NCBI RefSeq assembly: GCF_000761545.1
Contig: NZ_JPMY01000041.1
Location: forward strand, 90,244 to 154,243
Reading direction: 5' to 3'
From: Pseudomonas sp. ML96
GTDB taxonomy: Bacteria > Pseudomonadota > Gammaproteobacteria > Pseudomonadales > Pseudomonadaceae
DNA: 64,000 nucleotides
The translations under genes were made by a program, and so were the position numbers. The notes under the pieces were generated by a model that was given only the letters and a program-made list of their open reading frames with translations, was not told the origin of the DNA and did no database searches. Of the stretch, positions 53,973 to 63,216 are shown piece after piece. Position 1 is the first letter of the stretch; each line of letters opens with the position of its first letter.

Positions 53973-54722
53973 ATGGCCGGTCATTCCAAATGGGCCAACA
54001 TCAAGCACCGCAAGGGGCGCCAGGACGCCAAGCGCGGCAAGATCTTCACCAAGCTGATTCGTGAGCTGACCGTGGCCGCCAAGCATGGCGGTGGCGTGCC
54101 GGCGGACAACCCGCGCCTGCGTCTGGCGGTCGATAAGGCCCTCACGGCCAACATGTCGCGTGACGTGATCGACCGCGCCATCGCCCGTGGCGCCGGCAAC
54201 ACCGAAGCCGACAACATGATCGAGCTGAGCTACGAGGGCTATGCGCCGAGTGGCGTGGCGATCATCATCGAAGCCATGACCGACAACCGCAACCGCACCG
54301 CCGCCGACGTGCGCCACGCCTTCACCAAGTGCGGCGGCAACCTCGGCACCGACGGTTCGGTGGCCTACATGTTCGAGCGCAAGGGGCAGATCAGCTTCGC
54401 TCCGGGCGTCAGCGAAGATGCCCTGATGGAGGCGGCCCTGGAGGCCGGCGCAGATGACGTGGAGATGGGCGAGGACGGCTCCGCGCTGGTGTCCACCAGC
54501 TTCGCCGACTTCCTCGCGGTCAACGAGGCGCTGACCGCTGCCGGCTTCAAGGGCGAAGAGGCCGAAGTGGCGATGATCCCTTCGACCATGGCGCCGATCA
54601 CCGACCTGGAAACCGCCAAGAAGGTGCTCAAGCTGATCGACATGCTTGAGGACCTGGACGACGTGCAGAACGTCTACCACAACGCGGAAATCCCCGACGA
54701 GCTCATGGAGCAGCTGGACTGA
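53973..54722 (+). CDS. YebC/PmpR-family transcription/translation factor
   Basis: A 249-residue protein beginning MAGHSKWANIKHRKGRQDAK, the YebC signature, with NYRAA-type core (IDRAIARGAGNTEADNMIELSYEGYAPSGVAIIIEAMTDNRNRTAADVRHAF) and acidic C-terminus. In P. aeruginosa PmpR represses the PQS regulator pqsR; YebC proteins also help translate proline-rich stretches. Located upstream of ruvC as in most proteobacteria. Confidence 0.94.
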   Translation: MAGHSKWANIKHRKGRQDAKRGKIFTKLIRELTVAAKHGGGVPADNPRLRLAVDKALTANMSRDVIDRAIARGAGNTEADNMIELSYEGYAPSGVAIIIEAMTDNRNRTAADVRHAFTKCGGNLGTDGSVAYMFERKGQISFAPGVSEDALMEAALEAGADDVEMGEDGSALVSTSFADFLAVNEALTAAGFKGEEAEVAMIPSTMAPITDLETAKKVLKLIDMLEDLDDVQNVYHNAEIPDELMEQLD

Positions 54723-54745
54723 CGTCCGCTGCGCTCTCGTCGTAC

Positions 54746-54785
54746 GAAAAAGCCGGAAGCCGCTCATGCGCTTCCGGCTTTTTTA
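54746..54785 (+). terminator. Terminator after yebC
   Basis: AAGCCGGAAGC...GCTTCCGGCTT with a 10-nt loop, followed by TTTTTAT. Separates yebC from ruvC. Confidence 0.85.
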
Positions 54786-54856
54786 TATGCGCGCCGCTCC
54801 GTATACTCGCGGCTGGATAAATAGACAGTGCTACGGCCTGCGGAGCGCAACGCTGC

Positions 54857-55381
54857 ATGACCCTGATCCTTGGCATCGACCCCGGCTCGCGCATCACCGG
54901 CTATGGCGTGGTGCGCGACACCGGGCGCGGCTGCGAGTACGTCGCTTCTGGCTGTATACGCACCGGTGACGGCTCGCTTGCTGAGCGCCTGCAGGTGGTG
55001 TTCCGCGGTGTCAGCGAGGTGATTCGCCAGCACGGCCCAGTGACCATGGGCATCGAGCAGGTGTTTATGGCCAAGAATGCCGACTCCGCGCTCAAGCTTG
55101 GCCAGGCCCGCGGTGCGGCCATCGTCGCCAGCATCGAGGCGGGGCTGGACGTCAACGAATACACCGCCAGCCAGGTCAAACAGGCGATTGCCGGCACCGG
55201 CGGCGCCGACAAGCAGCAGGTAATGATGATGGTGATGCACCTGCTCAAGCTGGTGCAGAAGCCGCAGATCGACGCCTCCGACGCCCTGGCCATCGCCCTC
55301 TGCCATGCCCATCACCGGCAGAGCCTGATTCCCCACAACCTGCTCGGCGCCAAGCGTCGTAGCGGGCGCCTGCGCCTGTAA
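54857..55381 (+). CDS. ruvC: Holliday junction resolvase RuvC
   Basis: A 174-residue endonuclease: LGIDPGSRITGYG (first catalytic Asp, residue 7), GIEQVFMAKNADSALKLGQARG (Glu), KQAIAGTGGADKQQVM, and DASDALAIALCHAH (two further Asp). It resolves Holliday junctions with RuvAB. First gene of ruvCAB. Confidence 0.96.
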   Translation: MTLILGIDPGSRITGYGVVRDTGRGCEYVASGCIRTGDGSLAERLQVVFRGVSEVIRQHGPVTMGIEQVFMAKNADSALKLGQARGAAIVASIEAGLDVNEYTASQVKQAIAGTGGADKQQVMMMVMHLLKLVQKPQIDASDALAIALCHAHHRQSLIPHNLLGAKRRSGRLRL

Positions 55382-55399
55382 ACATAAGGAAACCAATTC

Positions 55400-56005
55400 G
55401 TGATCGGACGCCTCAAGGGCAATCTGGCGGAGAAGCAGCCGCCGCACCTGATCCTCGACGTCAATGGTGTCGGCTACGAAGTGGAAGTGCCGATGACCAC
55501 CCTCTACCGCCTGCCGTCCGTGGGCCAGCCGGTGACCTTGCATACCCATCTGGTGGTGCGCGAAGACGCTCATCTGCTCTATGGCTTCGCCGAGAAGCGC
55601 GAGCGAGAGCTGTTCCGTGAGCTGATCCGGCTCAACGGCGTCGGCCCCAAGCTGGCCCTGGCACTGATGTCCGGCCTGGAAGTAGATGAACTGGTGCGTT
55701 GCGTGCAGGCCCAGGACACCTCGACCCTGGTGAAGATTCCCGGTGTCGGCAAGAAGACCGCCGAGCGCCTGCTGGTGGAGCTCAAGGATCGCTTCAAGGC
55801 CTGGGAGACCATGCCGTCCATCGCGCCACTGGTAGTGGAACCCCGCGCCGGCGTGGCAGTCTCAAGCGCGGAGAGCGATGCCGTCAGCGCGCTGATCTCG
55901 CTCGGCTTCAAGCCGCAGGAGGCCAGCAAGGCCGTGGCCGTCGTACAGGAAGAAGGGCTGTCCAGCGAAGAGCTGATCCGCCGTGCCCTGAAAGGAATGG
56001 TGTAA
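55400..56005 (+). CDS. ruvA: Holliday junction DNA helicase subunit RuvA
   Basis: A 201-residue protein: IGRLKGNLAEKQPPHLILDVNGVGYEVEVPM (OB domain), tandem helix-hairpin-helix motifs LNGVGPKLALALMSG and IPGVGKKTAERLLVELKDR, and a C-terminal RuvB-binding domain (DAVSALISLGFKPQEASKAV). GTG start preceded by AAGGA, 18 nt after ruvC. Confidence 0.96.
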   Translation: MIGRLKGNLAEKQPPHLILDVNGVGYEVEVPMTTLYRLPSVGQPVTLHTHLVVREDAHLLYGFAEKRERELFRELIRLNGVGPKLALALMSGLEVDELVRCVQAQDTSTLVKIPGVGKKTAERLLVELKDRFKAWETMPSIAPLVVEPRAGVAVSSAESDAVSALISLGFKPQEASKAVAVVQEEGLSSEELIRRALKGMV

Positions 56006-56008
56006 GAA

Positions 56009-57058
56009 GTGATAGACGCCGACCGCCTGATCACCGCCAGCGCCCGTGAGCGCGACGAACAGCTGGACCGTGCCATTCGCCCGCTCAAGCTGGCCGAGTA
56101 CATCGGTCAGCCGGTGGTGCGCGAACAGATGGAGCTGTTCATTCAGGCCGCCAAGAATCGCCAGGAAGCCCTCGACCACACCCTGATCTTCGGTCCGCCC
56201 GGTCTGGGTAAAACCACCCTGGCCAACATCATCGCTCAGGAAATGGGCGTATCGATCAAGAGCACCTCGGGGCCGGTGCTGGAGCGCCCGGGTGATCTGG
56301 CTGCGCTGCTGACCAACCTGGAGCCGGGCGACGTGCTGTTCGTCGACGAGATCCATCGCCTGTCGCCGGTGGTCGAGGAAGTCCTGTACCCGGCCATGGA
56401 GGACTTCCAGCTCGACATCATGATCGGCGAAGGTCCGGCTGCACGTTCGATCAAGCTCGACCTGCCGCCCTTCACCCTGGTCGGCGCCACGACTCGCGCC
56501 GGCATGCTGACCAACCCGCTGCGAGACCGCTTCGGTATCGTTCAGCGCCTGGAGTTCTACTCCAGTGCTGACCTGGCCACTATCGTCAGCCGTTCGGCCG
56601 GCATTCTCGGCCTGACCATCGACCCGGAAGGTGCCTTTGAGATCGCCCGCCGCGCCCGTGGTACACCGCGTATCGCCAACCGCCTGCTGCGCCGCGTACG
56701 CGATTTCGCTGAGGTGCGCGCCAGCGGTCAGATCAGTCGAGAGATCGCCGATCAGGCGCTGAACATGCTGGATGTCGACGAACGTGGCTTCGACCACCAG
56801 GACCGCCGTCTACTGCTGGCCATGATCGACAAGTTCGATGGCGGCCCGGTAGGCATCGACAACCTGGCCGCCGCCATCGGCGAGGAGCGCGGTACCATCG
56901 AGGACGTGCTGGAGCCGTACCTGATCCAGCAGGGCTACATCATGCGCACGCCGAGGGGGAGGGTGGTGACTCGCCATGCCTACCTGCATTTCGGCCTGAA
57001 TCTGCCGAAGCGCCTGGGCGATGCCCCGGTAGCGGACCTGTTCGGCGGCGACGAATAG
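56009..57058 (+). CDS. ruvB: Holliday junction DNA helicase subunit RuvB
   Basis: A 349-residue AAA+ ATPase: LRPL-like LAEYIGQPVVREQMELFIQAAKNR, Walker A GPPGLGKTTLA, Walker B VLFVDEIHRL, GATTRAGMLTNPLRDRFGI, and a C-terminal winged helix. It drives branch migration on RuvA. GTG start 3 nt after ruvA. Confidence 0.97.
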   Translation: MIDADRLITASARERDEQLDRAIRPLKLAEYIGQPVVREQMELFIQAAKNRQEALDHTLIFGPPGLGKTTLANIIAQEMGVSIKSTSGPVLERPGDLAALLTNLEPGDVLFVDEIHRLSPVVEEVLYPAMEDFQLDIMIGEGPAARSIKLDLPPFTLVGATTRAGMLTNPLRDRFGIVQRLEFYSSADLATIVSRSAGILGLTIDPEGAFEIARRARGTPRIANRLLRRVRDFAEVRASGQISREIADQALNMLDVDERGFDHQDRRLLLAMIDKFDGGPVGIDNLAAAIGEERGTIEDVLEPYLIQQGYIMRTPRGRVVTRHAYLHFGLNLPKRLGDAPVADLFGGDE

Positions 57059-57111
57059 TTGCAAAACAACGGCTTGCCCGGATTGGCAAGGCCAGGAGTA
57101 AACACTAGAGT

Positions 57112-57567
57112 ATGCGCGCGCAAAACGAGGCCCAGCCTTTTGCCCTCAAGTGTCGGGTGTATTACGAGGACACCGACGCTGGCGGCATCGTCTACTACGT
57201 CAATTACCTCAAATTCATGGAGCGGGCTCGTACCGAGTGCCTGCGTAATCTGGGTTTTGCCCAGTCGCAGCTGGTGGGCGAGAACCTCCTGTTCGTCGTG
57301 CATTCCGCCGAAGCGCGCTATCACGCGCCGGCCAAGCTGGACGACGAACTTTTTATCACCGCCGAGGTGATCGAGTTAAACCGTGCCAGCCTGCGCTTTC
57401 GTCAACAGGTACGGCGGGCAACGGATGGGGCACTGCTCTGCGAGGGGCAGTTCGTGGTGGCCTGCGTGCGGGCCGACAATTTGAAACCCCGTGCCATCCC
57501 CGAAGCGCTGCGTACAGCCTTCGCGGCGGGCATGGGTACAGTCACAGCAGGATCGGTAGGAGAGTAG
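57112..57567 (+). CDS. ybgC: YbgC acyl-CoA thioesterase (Tol-Pal associated)
   Basis: A 151-residue hotdog-fold protein with VYYEDTDAGGIVYYVNYLKFMERARTE, the YbgC signature with catalytic Asp and Tyr. It hydrolyses short-chain acyl-CoA and may act with phospholipid synthesis near the Tol system. First gene of the tol operon; its stop lies 1 nt before the tolQ GTG. Confidence 0.94.
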   Translation: MRAQNEAQPFALKCRVYYEDTDAGGIVYYVNYLKFMERARTECLRNLGFAQSQLVGENLLFVVHSAEARYHAPAKLDDELFITAEVIELNRASLRFRQQVRRATDGALLCEGQFVVACVRADNLKPRAIPEALRTAFAAGMGTVTAGSVGE

Positions 57568-57568
57568 C

Positions 57569-58270
57569 GTGGAAGCAACAGCCAACGCCGTTGACCATAT
57601 GTCGATGTGGAGCCTGATCAGCAATGCCAGTCTGGTGGTGCAACTGGTCATGCTCGCCCTGGTGGCCGCCTCGGTCACCTCCTGGATCATGATCTTCCAG
57701 CGCAGCACCATGCTGCGTGCAGCGAAGAAGTCCCTCGAGGTGTTCGAGGAGCGCTTCTGGTCGGGTATCGATCTGTCCAAGCTGTATCGCCAGGCTGGCA
57801 GCAACCCGGACCCGGACTGCGGCGTCGAGCAGATCTTCCGTGCCGGCTTCAAGGAGTTCTCTCGCCTGCGTCAGCAATCGGGCGTCGATCCGGATGCGGT
57901 GATGGATGGCGTGGCCCGTGCCATGCGCGTGGCCATCTCGCGTGAAGAGGAAAAACTGGAAACCAGCCTGCCGTTCCTCGCTACCGTCGGTTCCACCAGC
58001 CCGTACATCGGTCTGTTCGGTACCGTGTGGGGCATCATGAACTCCTTCCGCGGTCTGGCCCAGGTCCAGCAGGCCACCCTGGCCACCGTGGCTCCGGGTA
58101 TCGCCGAAGCGCTGATCGCTACCGCCATCGGCTTGTTCGCCGCCATTCCTGCAGTAATCGCCTACAACCGCTTCTCGGCGCAAGGCGAGCGCCTGATCGG
58201 CCGTTACTACACCTTTGCCGACGAGTTCCAGGCGATCCTGCACCGCAAAGTGCACACCAGCGAGGACTGA
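57569..58270 (+). CDS. tolQ: Tol-Pal system protein TolQ
   Basis: A 233-residue ExbB-like inner-membrane protein with three TM helices (VVQLVMLALVAASVTSWIMIF; LPFLATVGSTSPYIGLFGTVWGIMNSFRGL; ALIATAIGLFAAIPAVIAYNRF). With TolR it forms the proton channel that energises TolA for outer-membrane constriction at division. GTG start follows GGAG. Confidence 0.96.
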   Translation: MEATANAVDHMSMWSLISNASLVVQLVMLALVAASVTSWIMIFQRSTMLRAAKKSLEVFEERFWSGIDLSKLYRQAGSNPDPDCGVEQIFRAGFKEFSRLRQQSGVDPDAVMDGVARAMRVAISREEEKLETSLPFLATVGSTSPYIGLFGTVWGIMNSFRGLAQVQQATLATVAPGIAEALIATAIGLFAAIPAVIAYNRFSAQGERLIGRYYTFADEFQAILHRKVHTSED

Positions 58271-58280
58271 GGCTCAGCCC

Positions 58281-58739
58281 ATGGCCAGAATTCGCAACAG
58301 ACGCAAGCCAGTCGCCGAGATGAACGTCGTGCCTTACATCGACGTGATGCTGGTGTTGCTGGTGATCTTCATGGTGACCGCGCCGATGCTCAACCAGGGC
58401 GTCAAGGTCGACCTGCCCAAGGTTTCCAGTGAAGCGCTGCCGCAGGACAACAACTCTCGCGTGCTGACCATCTCGATCAAGGCCGACAAGACCTACTACT
58501 GGAACATGGGCGAGGAAGTCGACCCGGACCAGGGCAAGGCCAGCGAGACTGCCACTGCGTTGCCTGCGCTGGTGCAGACGGTCGGCGCGATCATGAATCA
58601 GAACGCCGCCCAGGGTAAGAAGGTCCAGGTCTTCGTGCGCGGCGACAAGGCCGTGGACTACGGCTCGGTCATGGCCGTGATGGGTGGCCTGCAGGAAGCC
58701 GGCGTGGGCAACGTCGGGCTGATCACCGAGGCGCCCTGA
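58281..58739 (+). CDS. tolR: Tol-Pal system protein TolR
   Basis: A 152-residue ExbD-like protein with a single TM helix (VVPYIDVMLVLLVIFMVTAPML) holding the proton-carrying Asp near residue 21, and a periplasmic domain ending in VGLITEAP. Its TGA overlaps the tolA ATG (TGATG). Confidence 0.95.
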   Translation: MARIRNRRKPVAEMNVVPYIDVMLVLLVIFMVTAPMLNQGVKVDLPKVSSEALPQDNNSRVLTISIKADKTYYWNMGEEVDPDQGKASETATALPALVQTVGAIMNQNAAQGKKVQVFVRGDKAVDYGSVMAVMGGLQEAGVGNVGLITEAP

Positions 58740-59698
58740 TGCAGCAGAAGAGCGTTCGCTCCTCCTCGGAAAGCTACTTCTGGCCAACGGTCTGGGCGGT
58801 GTCCATCCACGTCCTGCTGTTCGCCATGCTGTTCGTCAGCTTCCACTTCGCCCCGGAGCTGCCGCCGGCGCGTCCCATCGTGCAGGCTACCCTGTATCAG
58901 CTGAAGTCGCAGAGCCAGGCGACCACCCAGACCAATCAGAAGATTGCCGGCGAAGCCCAGAAGACCAAGGCGCGCCAGTACGAGGTGGAGCAGCTCGAGA
59001 CCAAGAAGGAAGAGCAGCAGAAGCAGGAAGCGGCGGAACAAAAGAAAGTCGAGGCGGCCAAACAGGCTGAGGCCAAGAAGCAGGCCGAGGCCAAGAAAGC
59101 CGAAGAGGCGAAGAAGGCGGCCGAGCAGAAGAAGCAGGCCGACATCGCCAAGAAGAAGTCCGAAGAAGAGAAGAAAAAGGCTGCCGCCGAGGAGGCTCGC
59201 AAGAAAGCGGCCGAGCAGGCGAAGAAGAAAGCTGCGGAAGACGCCAAGAAGAAAGCGGCGGCTGCCGAGGCTGCGAAGAAGAAAAAGGCCCAGGAAGCCG
59301 CACGCAAGGCCGCCGAAGACAAAAAGGCGCAGGCGCTGGCGGAGTTGCTGGGTGATACCACCGAGCGTCAGCAGGCGCTGGCCGACGAGGTGGGCGATCA
59401 GGTGGCCGGTAGCCTCGACGACTTGATCATCAAGCTGGTCAGTGAGCAGTGGCAGCGTCCGCCATCGGCGCGCAATGGCATGAGTGTCGAAGTGATGATC
59501 CAGATGCTGCCCGATGGCACCATCGTCAACGCCTCGGTCACCCGTTCCAGCGGCGATGCGCCGTTCGACAATTCCGCCGTGGCGGCAGTGAAGAACGTCG
59601 TTCGTATTCCGGAAATGCAACAGCTGGATAGTGCAACCTTCAACGCCATGTACCGTCAGCGGCGGATGATTTTCAAACCGGAGGATTTGTCTCTGTGA
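58739..59698 (+). CDS. tolA: Tol-Pal system protein TolA
   Basis: A 319-residue protein: one N-terminal TM helix (FWPTVWAVSIHVLLFAMLFVSF), a long Ala/Lys/Glu-rich helical stalk (about 75-205) crossing the periplasm, and a C-terminal TonB-like domain (VSEQWQRPPSARNGMSVEVMIQMLPDGTIVNASVTRSSGDAPFDNSAVAAV). It links the TolQR motor to TolB/Pal. The stalk repeats explain the skewed composition. Confidence 0.95.
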   Translation: MQQKSVRSSSESYFWPTVWAVSIHVLLFAMLFVSFHFAPELPPARPIVQATLYQLKSQSQATTQTNQKIAGEAQKTKARQYEVEQLETKKEEQQKQEAAEQKKVEAAKQAEAKKQAEAKKAEEAKKAAEQKKQADIAKKKSEEEKKKAAAEEARKKAAEQAKKKAAEDAKKKAAAAEAAKKKKAQEAARKAAEDKKAQALAELLGDTTERQQALADEVGDQVAGSLDDLIIKLVSEQWQRPPSARNGMSVEVMIQMLPDGTIVNASVTRSSGDAPFDNSAVAAVKNVVRIPEMQQLDSATFNAMYRQRRMIFKPEDLSL

Positions 59699-60993
59699 AT
59701 ACCTTGATTCGTATTGCTCTGCTCGGCCTGGCCATGCTGGTCGGCTCGGTGCAGGCGGCGGACCCGCTGGTGGTGACCACCGGTAGCGATCGCGCCATTC
59801 CTATCGCCGTGGTGCCCTTCGGCTGGCAGGGCGGCACCGTGCTGCCCGAGGACCTGTCCACCATCATCGGCAATGACCTGCGCAACAGCGGCATGTACGA
59901 GCCGATCCCGCGGCAGAACATGATCAGCCTGCCGACCTCGGCCGCCGAGATCATCTACCGCGACTGGCAGGCCCTGGGTGCCCAGTACGTGATGGTCGGC
60001 AGCATCGTGCCGAATGGCGCGCGCCTGCAGGTGCAGTTCGCTCTGTTCAACGTCGCGACCCAGCAGCAGGTCGTGGCTGGCACCGTTGGCGGTACCACCG
60101 ACCAACTGCGAGACATGGCGCACCACATTGCCGACCAGTCCTTCGAGAAGCTGACCGGTATCAAGGGCGCCTTCTCCACCAAAATGCTCTATGTCACTGC
60201 CGAGCGTTTCGGCGTGAACAACACCCGTTACACCCTGCAGCGCTCCGACTACGACGGTGCCCGCGGTGTGACCCTGCTGCAGTCGCGCGAGCCGATCCTG
60301 TCGCCGCGCTACGCGCCGGATGGCCGCCGCATTGCCTACGTGTCCTTCGAGCAGCGTCGCCCGCGCATCTTCATGCAGCACATCGACACTGGTCGCCGCG
60401 AGCAGCTGACCAACTTCGAAGGCCTCAACGGCGCCCCGGCCTTCTCGCCGGATGGCAATCGCCTGGCCTTCGTGCTGTCCAAGGACGGCAATCCGGAGAT
60501 CTACGTGATGGACCTGGGCTCGCGCCAGATCCAGCGCGTGACCAACTCCGGCTCGATCGAGACCGAGCCGTTCTGGGGTAAAGACGGCCAGACCCTGTAC
60601 TTCACCAGCGACCGCGCCGGCAAGCCGCAGATCTACAAGCAGAGCATCTCCGGCGGCAGCGCCCAGCGTGTGACCTTCACCGGTAACTACAACGCCAACC
60701 CGAAATTGTCGGCCGACGAGAAGACCCTGGTGATGATCCATCGTCAGGACGGCTTCACCAACTTCAAGGTGGCTGCACAGGACCTGGTAACCAGCCGCCT
60801 GCGCATCCTTTCCGAGACCAGCCTGGACGACTCGCCCACTGTTGCGCCCAATGGCACCATGCTAATCTACGCCACCCGCCAGCAGGGCCGTGGAGTGCTA
60901 ATGCTCGTGTCCACCAATGGGCGTGTCAGGCTCCCGATTCCCACCGCGCAAGGTGATGTCCGGGAACCCTCCTGGTCGCCTTTCCTGAACTGA
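59695..60993 (+). CDS. tolB: Tol-Pal system periplasmic beta-propeller TolB
   Basis: A 432-residue protein with signal peptide (LIRIALLGLAMLVGSVQAAD), an N-terminal alpha/beta domain and a six-bladed propeller with repeated S-PDG-x-RIAYVS / FSPDGNRLAFVLSKDGNPEIYVMDL / WGKDGQTLYFTSDRAGKPQIYK motifs. It binds Pal and TolA. GTG start overlaps the tolA stop by 4 nt. Confidence 0.97.
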   Translation: MNTLIRIALLGLAMLVGSVQAADPLVVTTGSDRAIPIAVVPFGWQGGTVLPEDLSTIIGNDLRNSGMYEPIPRQNMISLPTSAAEIIYRDWQALGAQYVMVGSIVPNGARLQVQFALFNVATQQQVVAGTVGGTTDQLRDMAHHIADQSFEKLTGIKGAFSTKMLYVTAERFGVNNTRYTLQRSDYDGARGVTLLQSREPILSPRYAPDGRRIAYVSFEQRRPRIFMQHIDTGRREQLTNFEGLNGAPAFSPDGNRLAFVLSKDGNPEIYVMDLGSRQIQRVTNSGSIETEPFWGKDGQTLYFTSDRAGKPQIYKQSISGGSAQRVTFTGNYNANPKLSADEKTLVMIHRQDGFTNFKVAAQDLVTSRLRILSETSLDDSPTVAPNGTMLIYATRQQGRGVLMLVSTNGRVRLPIPTAQGDVREPSWSPFLN

Positions 60994-61049
60994 TGCGGTA
61001 CCAAGACTTTCTGCTGTAAACACACCTAGAAATCATTAGGAGCTACACC

Positions 61050-61547
61050 ATGGAAATGCTGAAATTTGGCAAATTTGCCGCTCTGAGCCTGGCTCTGGCC
61101 GTGGCTGTTGGTTGCTCGTCCAAAGGCGGCGACGCTTCCGGCGAAGGCGCTGTTGACCCGAACGCTGGCTACAACGCTGGCGGCAGCGGCGTTGACGGTG
61201 CTCTGAGCGAAGAAGCCGCTCTGCGCGCCATCACCACCTTCTACTTCGAGTACGACAGCTCCGACCTGAAGCCGGAAGCCATGCGCGCTCTGGACGTACA
61301 CGCCAAGGACCTGAAAGGCAACGGCGCTCGCGTCGTTCTGGAAGGCCACACCGACGAGCGCGGCACCCGCGAGTACAACATGGCTCTGGGCGAGCGTCGT
61401 GCCAAGGCCGTTCAGCGCTACCTGGTTCTGCAGGGCGTTTCCCCGGCTCAGCTGGAACTGGTTTCCTACGGTGAAGAGCGTCCGGTTGCTACCGGCAGCG
61501 ACGAGTCCTCCTGGGCTCAGAACCGCCGCGTCGAACTGCGCAAGTAA
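61050..61547 (+). CDS. oprL: Peptidoglycan-associated lipoprotein Pal (OprL)
   Basis: A 165-residue outer-membrane lipoprotein: lipobox LALAVAVGC, Gly-rich linker, then an OmpA-like domain (FYFEYDSSDLKPEAMRALDVHAKDLKGNGARVVLEGHTDERGTREYNMALGERRAKAV) with the Asp and Arg that bind diaminopimelate. It anchors the outer membrane to peptidoglycan. Strong TAGGAGCT ribosome site. Confidence 0.96.
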   Translation: MEMLKFGKFAALSLALAVAVGCSSKGGDASGEGAVDPNAGYNAGGSGVDGALSEEAALRAITTFYFEYDSSDLKPEAMRALDVHAKDLKGNGARVVLEGHTDERGTREYNMALGERRAKAVQRYLVLQGVSPAQLELVSYGEERPVATGSDESSWAQNRRVELRK

Positions 61548-61553
61548 TTCGCT

Positions 61554-62369
61554 ATGCGTAAGTGCCCTCGTATCCTGACCTCTCTGGTTTTCGCCCTGCC
61601 GCTCGCGGCAGTGGCGGAGGTTCCCGTGGTAGATGGCGGCTCCGGTAGCAGCTATCCGCCAGTCGGTTACGGTACGAGCGGCGCCTACGCCGGAACTGGG
61701 GCAGCCGCCCCGGTTTCGGCGCAGGGCGAACTGTTCATGCAACTGCAGCAGATGCAACAGGACATTGCGCAACTGCGCGGTCAGGTTGAAGAGCAGCAGA
61801 ACGAGATCGCACGCCTCAAGCAAGAGAGCCAGGCGCGCTACCAGGATCTCGACAGCCGCCTGCAAGGCGGTGCCGCCGGTGCACAACAGGCACCTGCACA
61901 GAATCCCCCGGCCGATGGCGCGATCAACGCCGCCGGCACTCCAGCTGCCCCTGCCCAGCAGGCTCCGGCAGCCAGCAACGAACCGGCCGACCCGGCGAAG
62001 GAAAAGCTGTACTACGACGCTGCCTTCGACCTGATCAAGGCCAAGGACTTCGCCAAGGCCAGCCAGGCTTTCGAAGGTTTCCTGCGCAAGTTCCCGCAGA
62101 GTCAGTACGCCGGCAACGCCCAGTACTGGCTGGGTGAGGTCAACCTGGCCCAAGGCAACCTGCAGGGCGCCGGCAAGGCCTTCGCTCAAGTGGCTGCCAG
62201 CTATCCGACCCATGCCAAGGTGCCGGACTCGTTGTTCAAGCTGGCCGATGTCGAACAGCGCATGGGCAACACTGACCGAGCCAAGGGCATCCTGCAGCAG
62301 CTGATCGCCCAGTATCCTGGCTCGTCGGCCGCCCAGCTGGCGCAGCGCGATCTGCAGCGCCTGCCCTGA
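61554..62369 (+). CDS. cpoB: Cell division coordinator CpoB (YbgF)
   Basis: A 271-residue periplasmic protein: signal peptide (ILTSLVFALPLAAVAE), coiled-coil trimerisation segment (ELFMQLQQMQQDIAQLRGQVEEQQNEIARLKQE), Ala/Pro/Gln linker, and three C-terminal TPR units (YYDAAFDLIKAKDFAKASQAFEGFLRKFPQSQYAGNAQYWLGE...). It couples peptidoglycan synthesis to Tol-driven constriction. Last gene of the operon, followed by a terminator. Confidence 0.94.
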   Translation: MRKCPRILTSLVFALPLAAVAEVPVVDGGSGSSYPPVGYGTSGAYAGTGAAAPVSAQGELFMQLQQMQQDIAQLRGQVEEQQNEIARLKQESQARYQDLDSRLQGGAAGAQQAPAQNPPADGAINAAGTPAAPAQQAPAASNEPADPAKEKLYYDAAFDLIKAKDFAKASQAFEGFLRKFPQSQYAGNAQYWLGEVNLAQGNLQGAGKAFAQVAASYPTHAKVPDSLFKLADVEQRMGNTDRAKGILQQLIAQYPGSSAAQLAQRDLQRLP

Positions 62370-62389
62370 CTCGGCGTAGCCCTCCACCG

Positions 62390-62417
62390 AAAAGCCCGCG
62401 CTAGTCGCGGGCTTTTT
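62390..62417 (+). terminator. Terminator of the tol-pal operon
   Basis: AAAAGCCCGCG-CTAGT-CGCGGGCTTTT then TGC, an 11-bp stem 20 nt past the cpoB stop. Confidence 0.9.
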
Positions 62418-62554
62418 GCTTCTTGTGGCGCTGACGTGTCGTCGCCTGCGCGGCGGCGGAAATCACTCCCACTGTTTTTTCGTTTAGAATCGCCGCCCCG
62501 ATTCACCCGCAACGGAGGCGGATGGCCTGTTTCGCCGTCACGCCCGGTGCCGAT

Positions 62555-63202
62555 ATGCAAACAACCCTGCGCATTACCGAGATTTTTTACTCGTTGCAGG
62601 GCGAGACTTCGACCAGTGGCCTGCCCACTGTGTTCGTCCGCCTGACTGGCTGCCCGCTACGCTGCCAGTACTGCGACACCGCCTATGCCTTCAGTGGCGG
62701 CGAAATCATGAGCCTGGATGCCATCCTCGAGCAGGTGGCGGGCTACAAGCCGCGTTACGTCTGTGTCACGGGTGGCGAGCCATTGGCCCAGCCCAACTGC
62801 GTGCCACTGCTGGAGCGCCTGTGCGACGCCGGCTATCAGGTCTCCCTGGAGACCAGCGGCGCCATGGATATCGCGCCGACCGACCGCCGCGTCAGTCGTG
62901 TGGTCGACCTCAAGACTCCGGGCTCCCTGGAGGTCTCGCGCAATCTCTACAGCAACATGAACGAGCTGACTGGCAATGATCAGGTCAAGTTCGTCATCTG
63001 CTCGCGCGAAGACTACGACTGGGCTGTCTCCAAGCTGATCGAATACCACCTGGCCGAGCGTGCCGGTGAGGTGCTGTTCTCGCCAAGCCACAAGCAGGTG
63101 GATAGTCGCGCCCTGGCCGACTGGATCGTTGCCGACAACCTGCCGGTGCGTTTCCAGCTGCAGCTGCACAAGATTCTCTGGAATGACGAGCCTGGCCACT
63201 GA
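62555..63202 (+). CDS. queE: 7-carboxy-7-deazaguanine synthase QueE (radical SAM)
   Basis: A 215-residue radical SAM enzyme with the QueE form of the cluster motif, CPLRCQYC (C-x3-C-x2-C), and ITEIFYSLQGETSTSGLPTVFVRLTG, TGGEPLAQP. It converts carboxy-tetrahydropterin to CDG in queuosine synthesis. ATG at 62555 gives the usual MQ-TLRITEIF start; a longer frame to 62522 is unlikely. Confidence 0.95.
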   Translation: MQTTLRITEIFYSLQGETSTSGLPTVFVRLTGCPLRCQYCDTAYAFSGGEIMSLDAILEQVAGYKPRYVCVTGGEPLAQPNCVPLLERLCDAGYQVSLETSGAMDIAPTDRRVSRVVDLKTPGSLEVSRNLYSNMNELTGNDQVKFVICSREDYDWAVSKLIEYHLAERAGEVLFSPSHKQVDSRALADWIVADNLPVRFQLQLHKILWNDEPGH

Positions 63203-63216
63203 TGGGGTGCATTGAA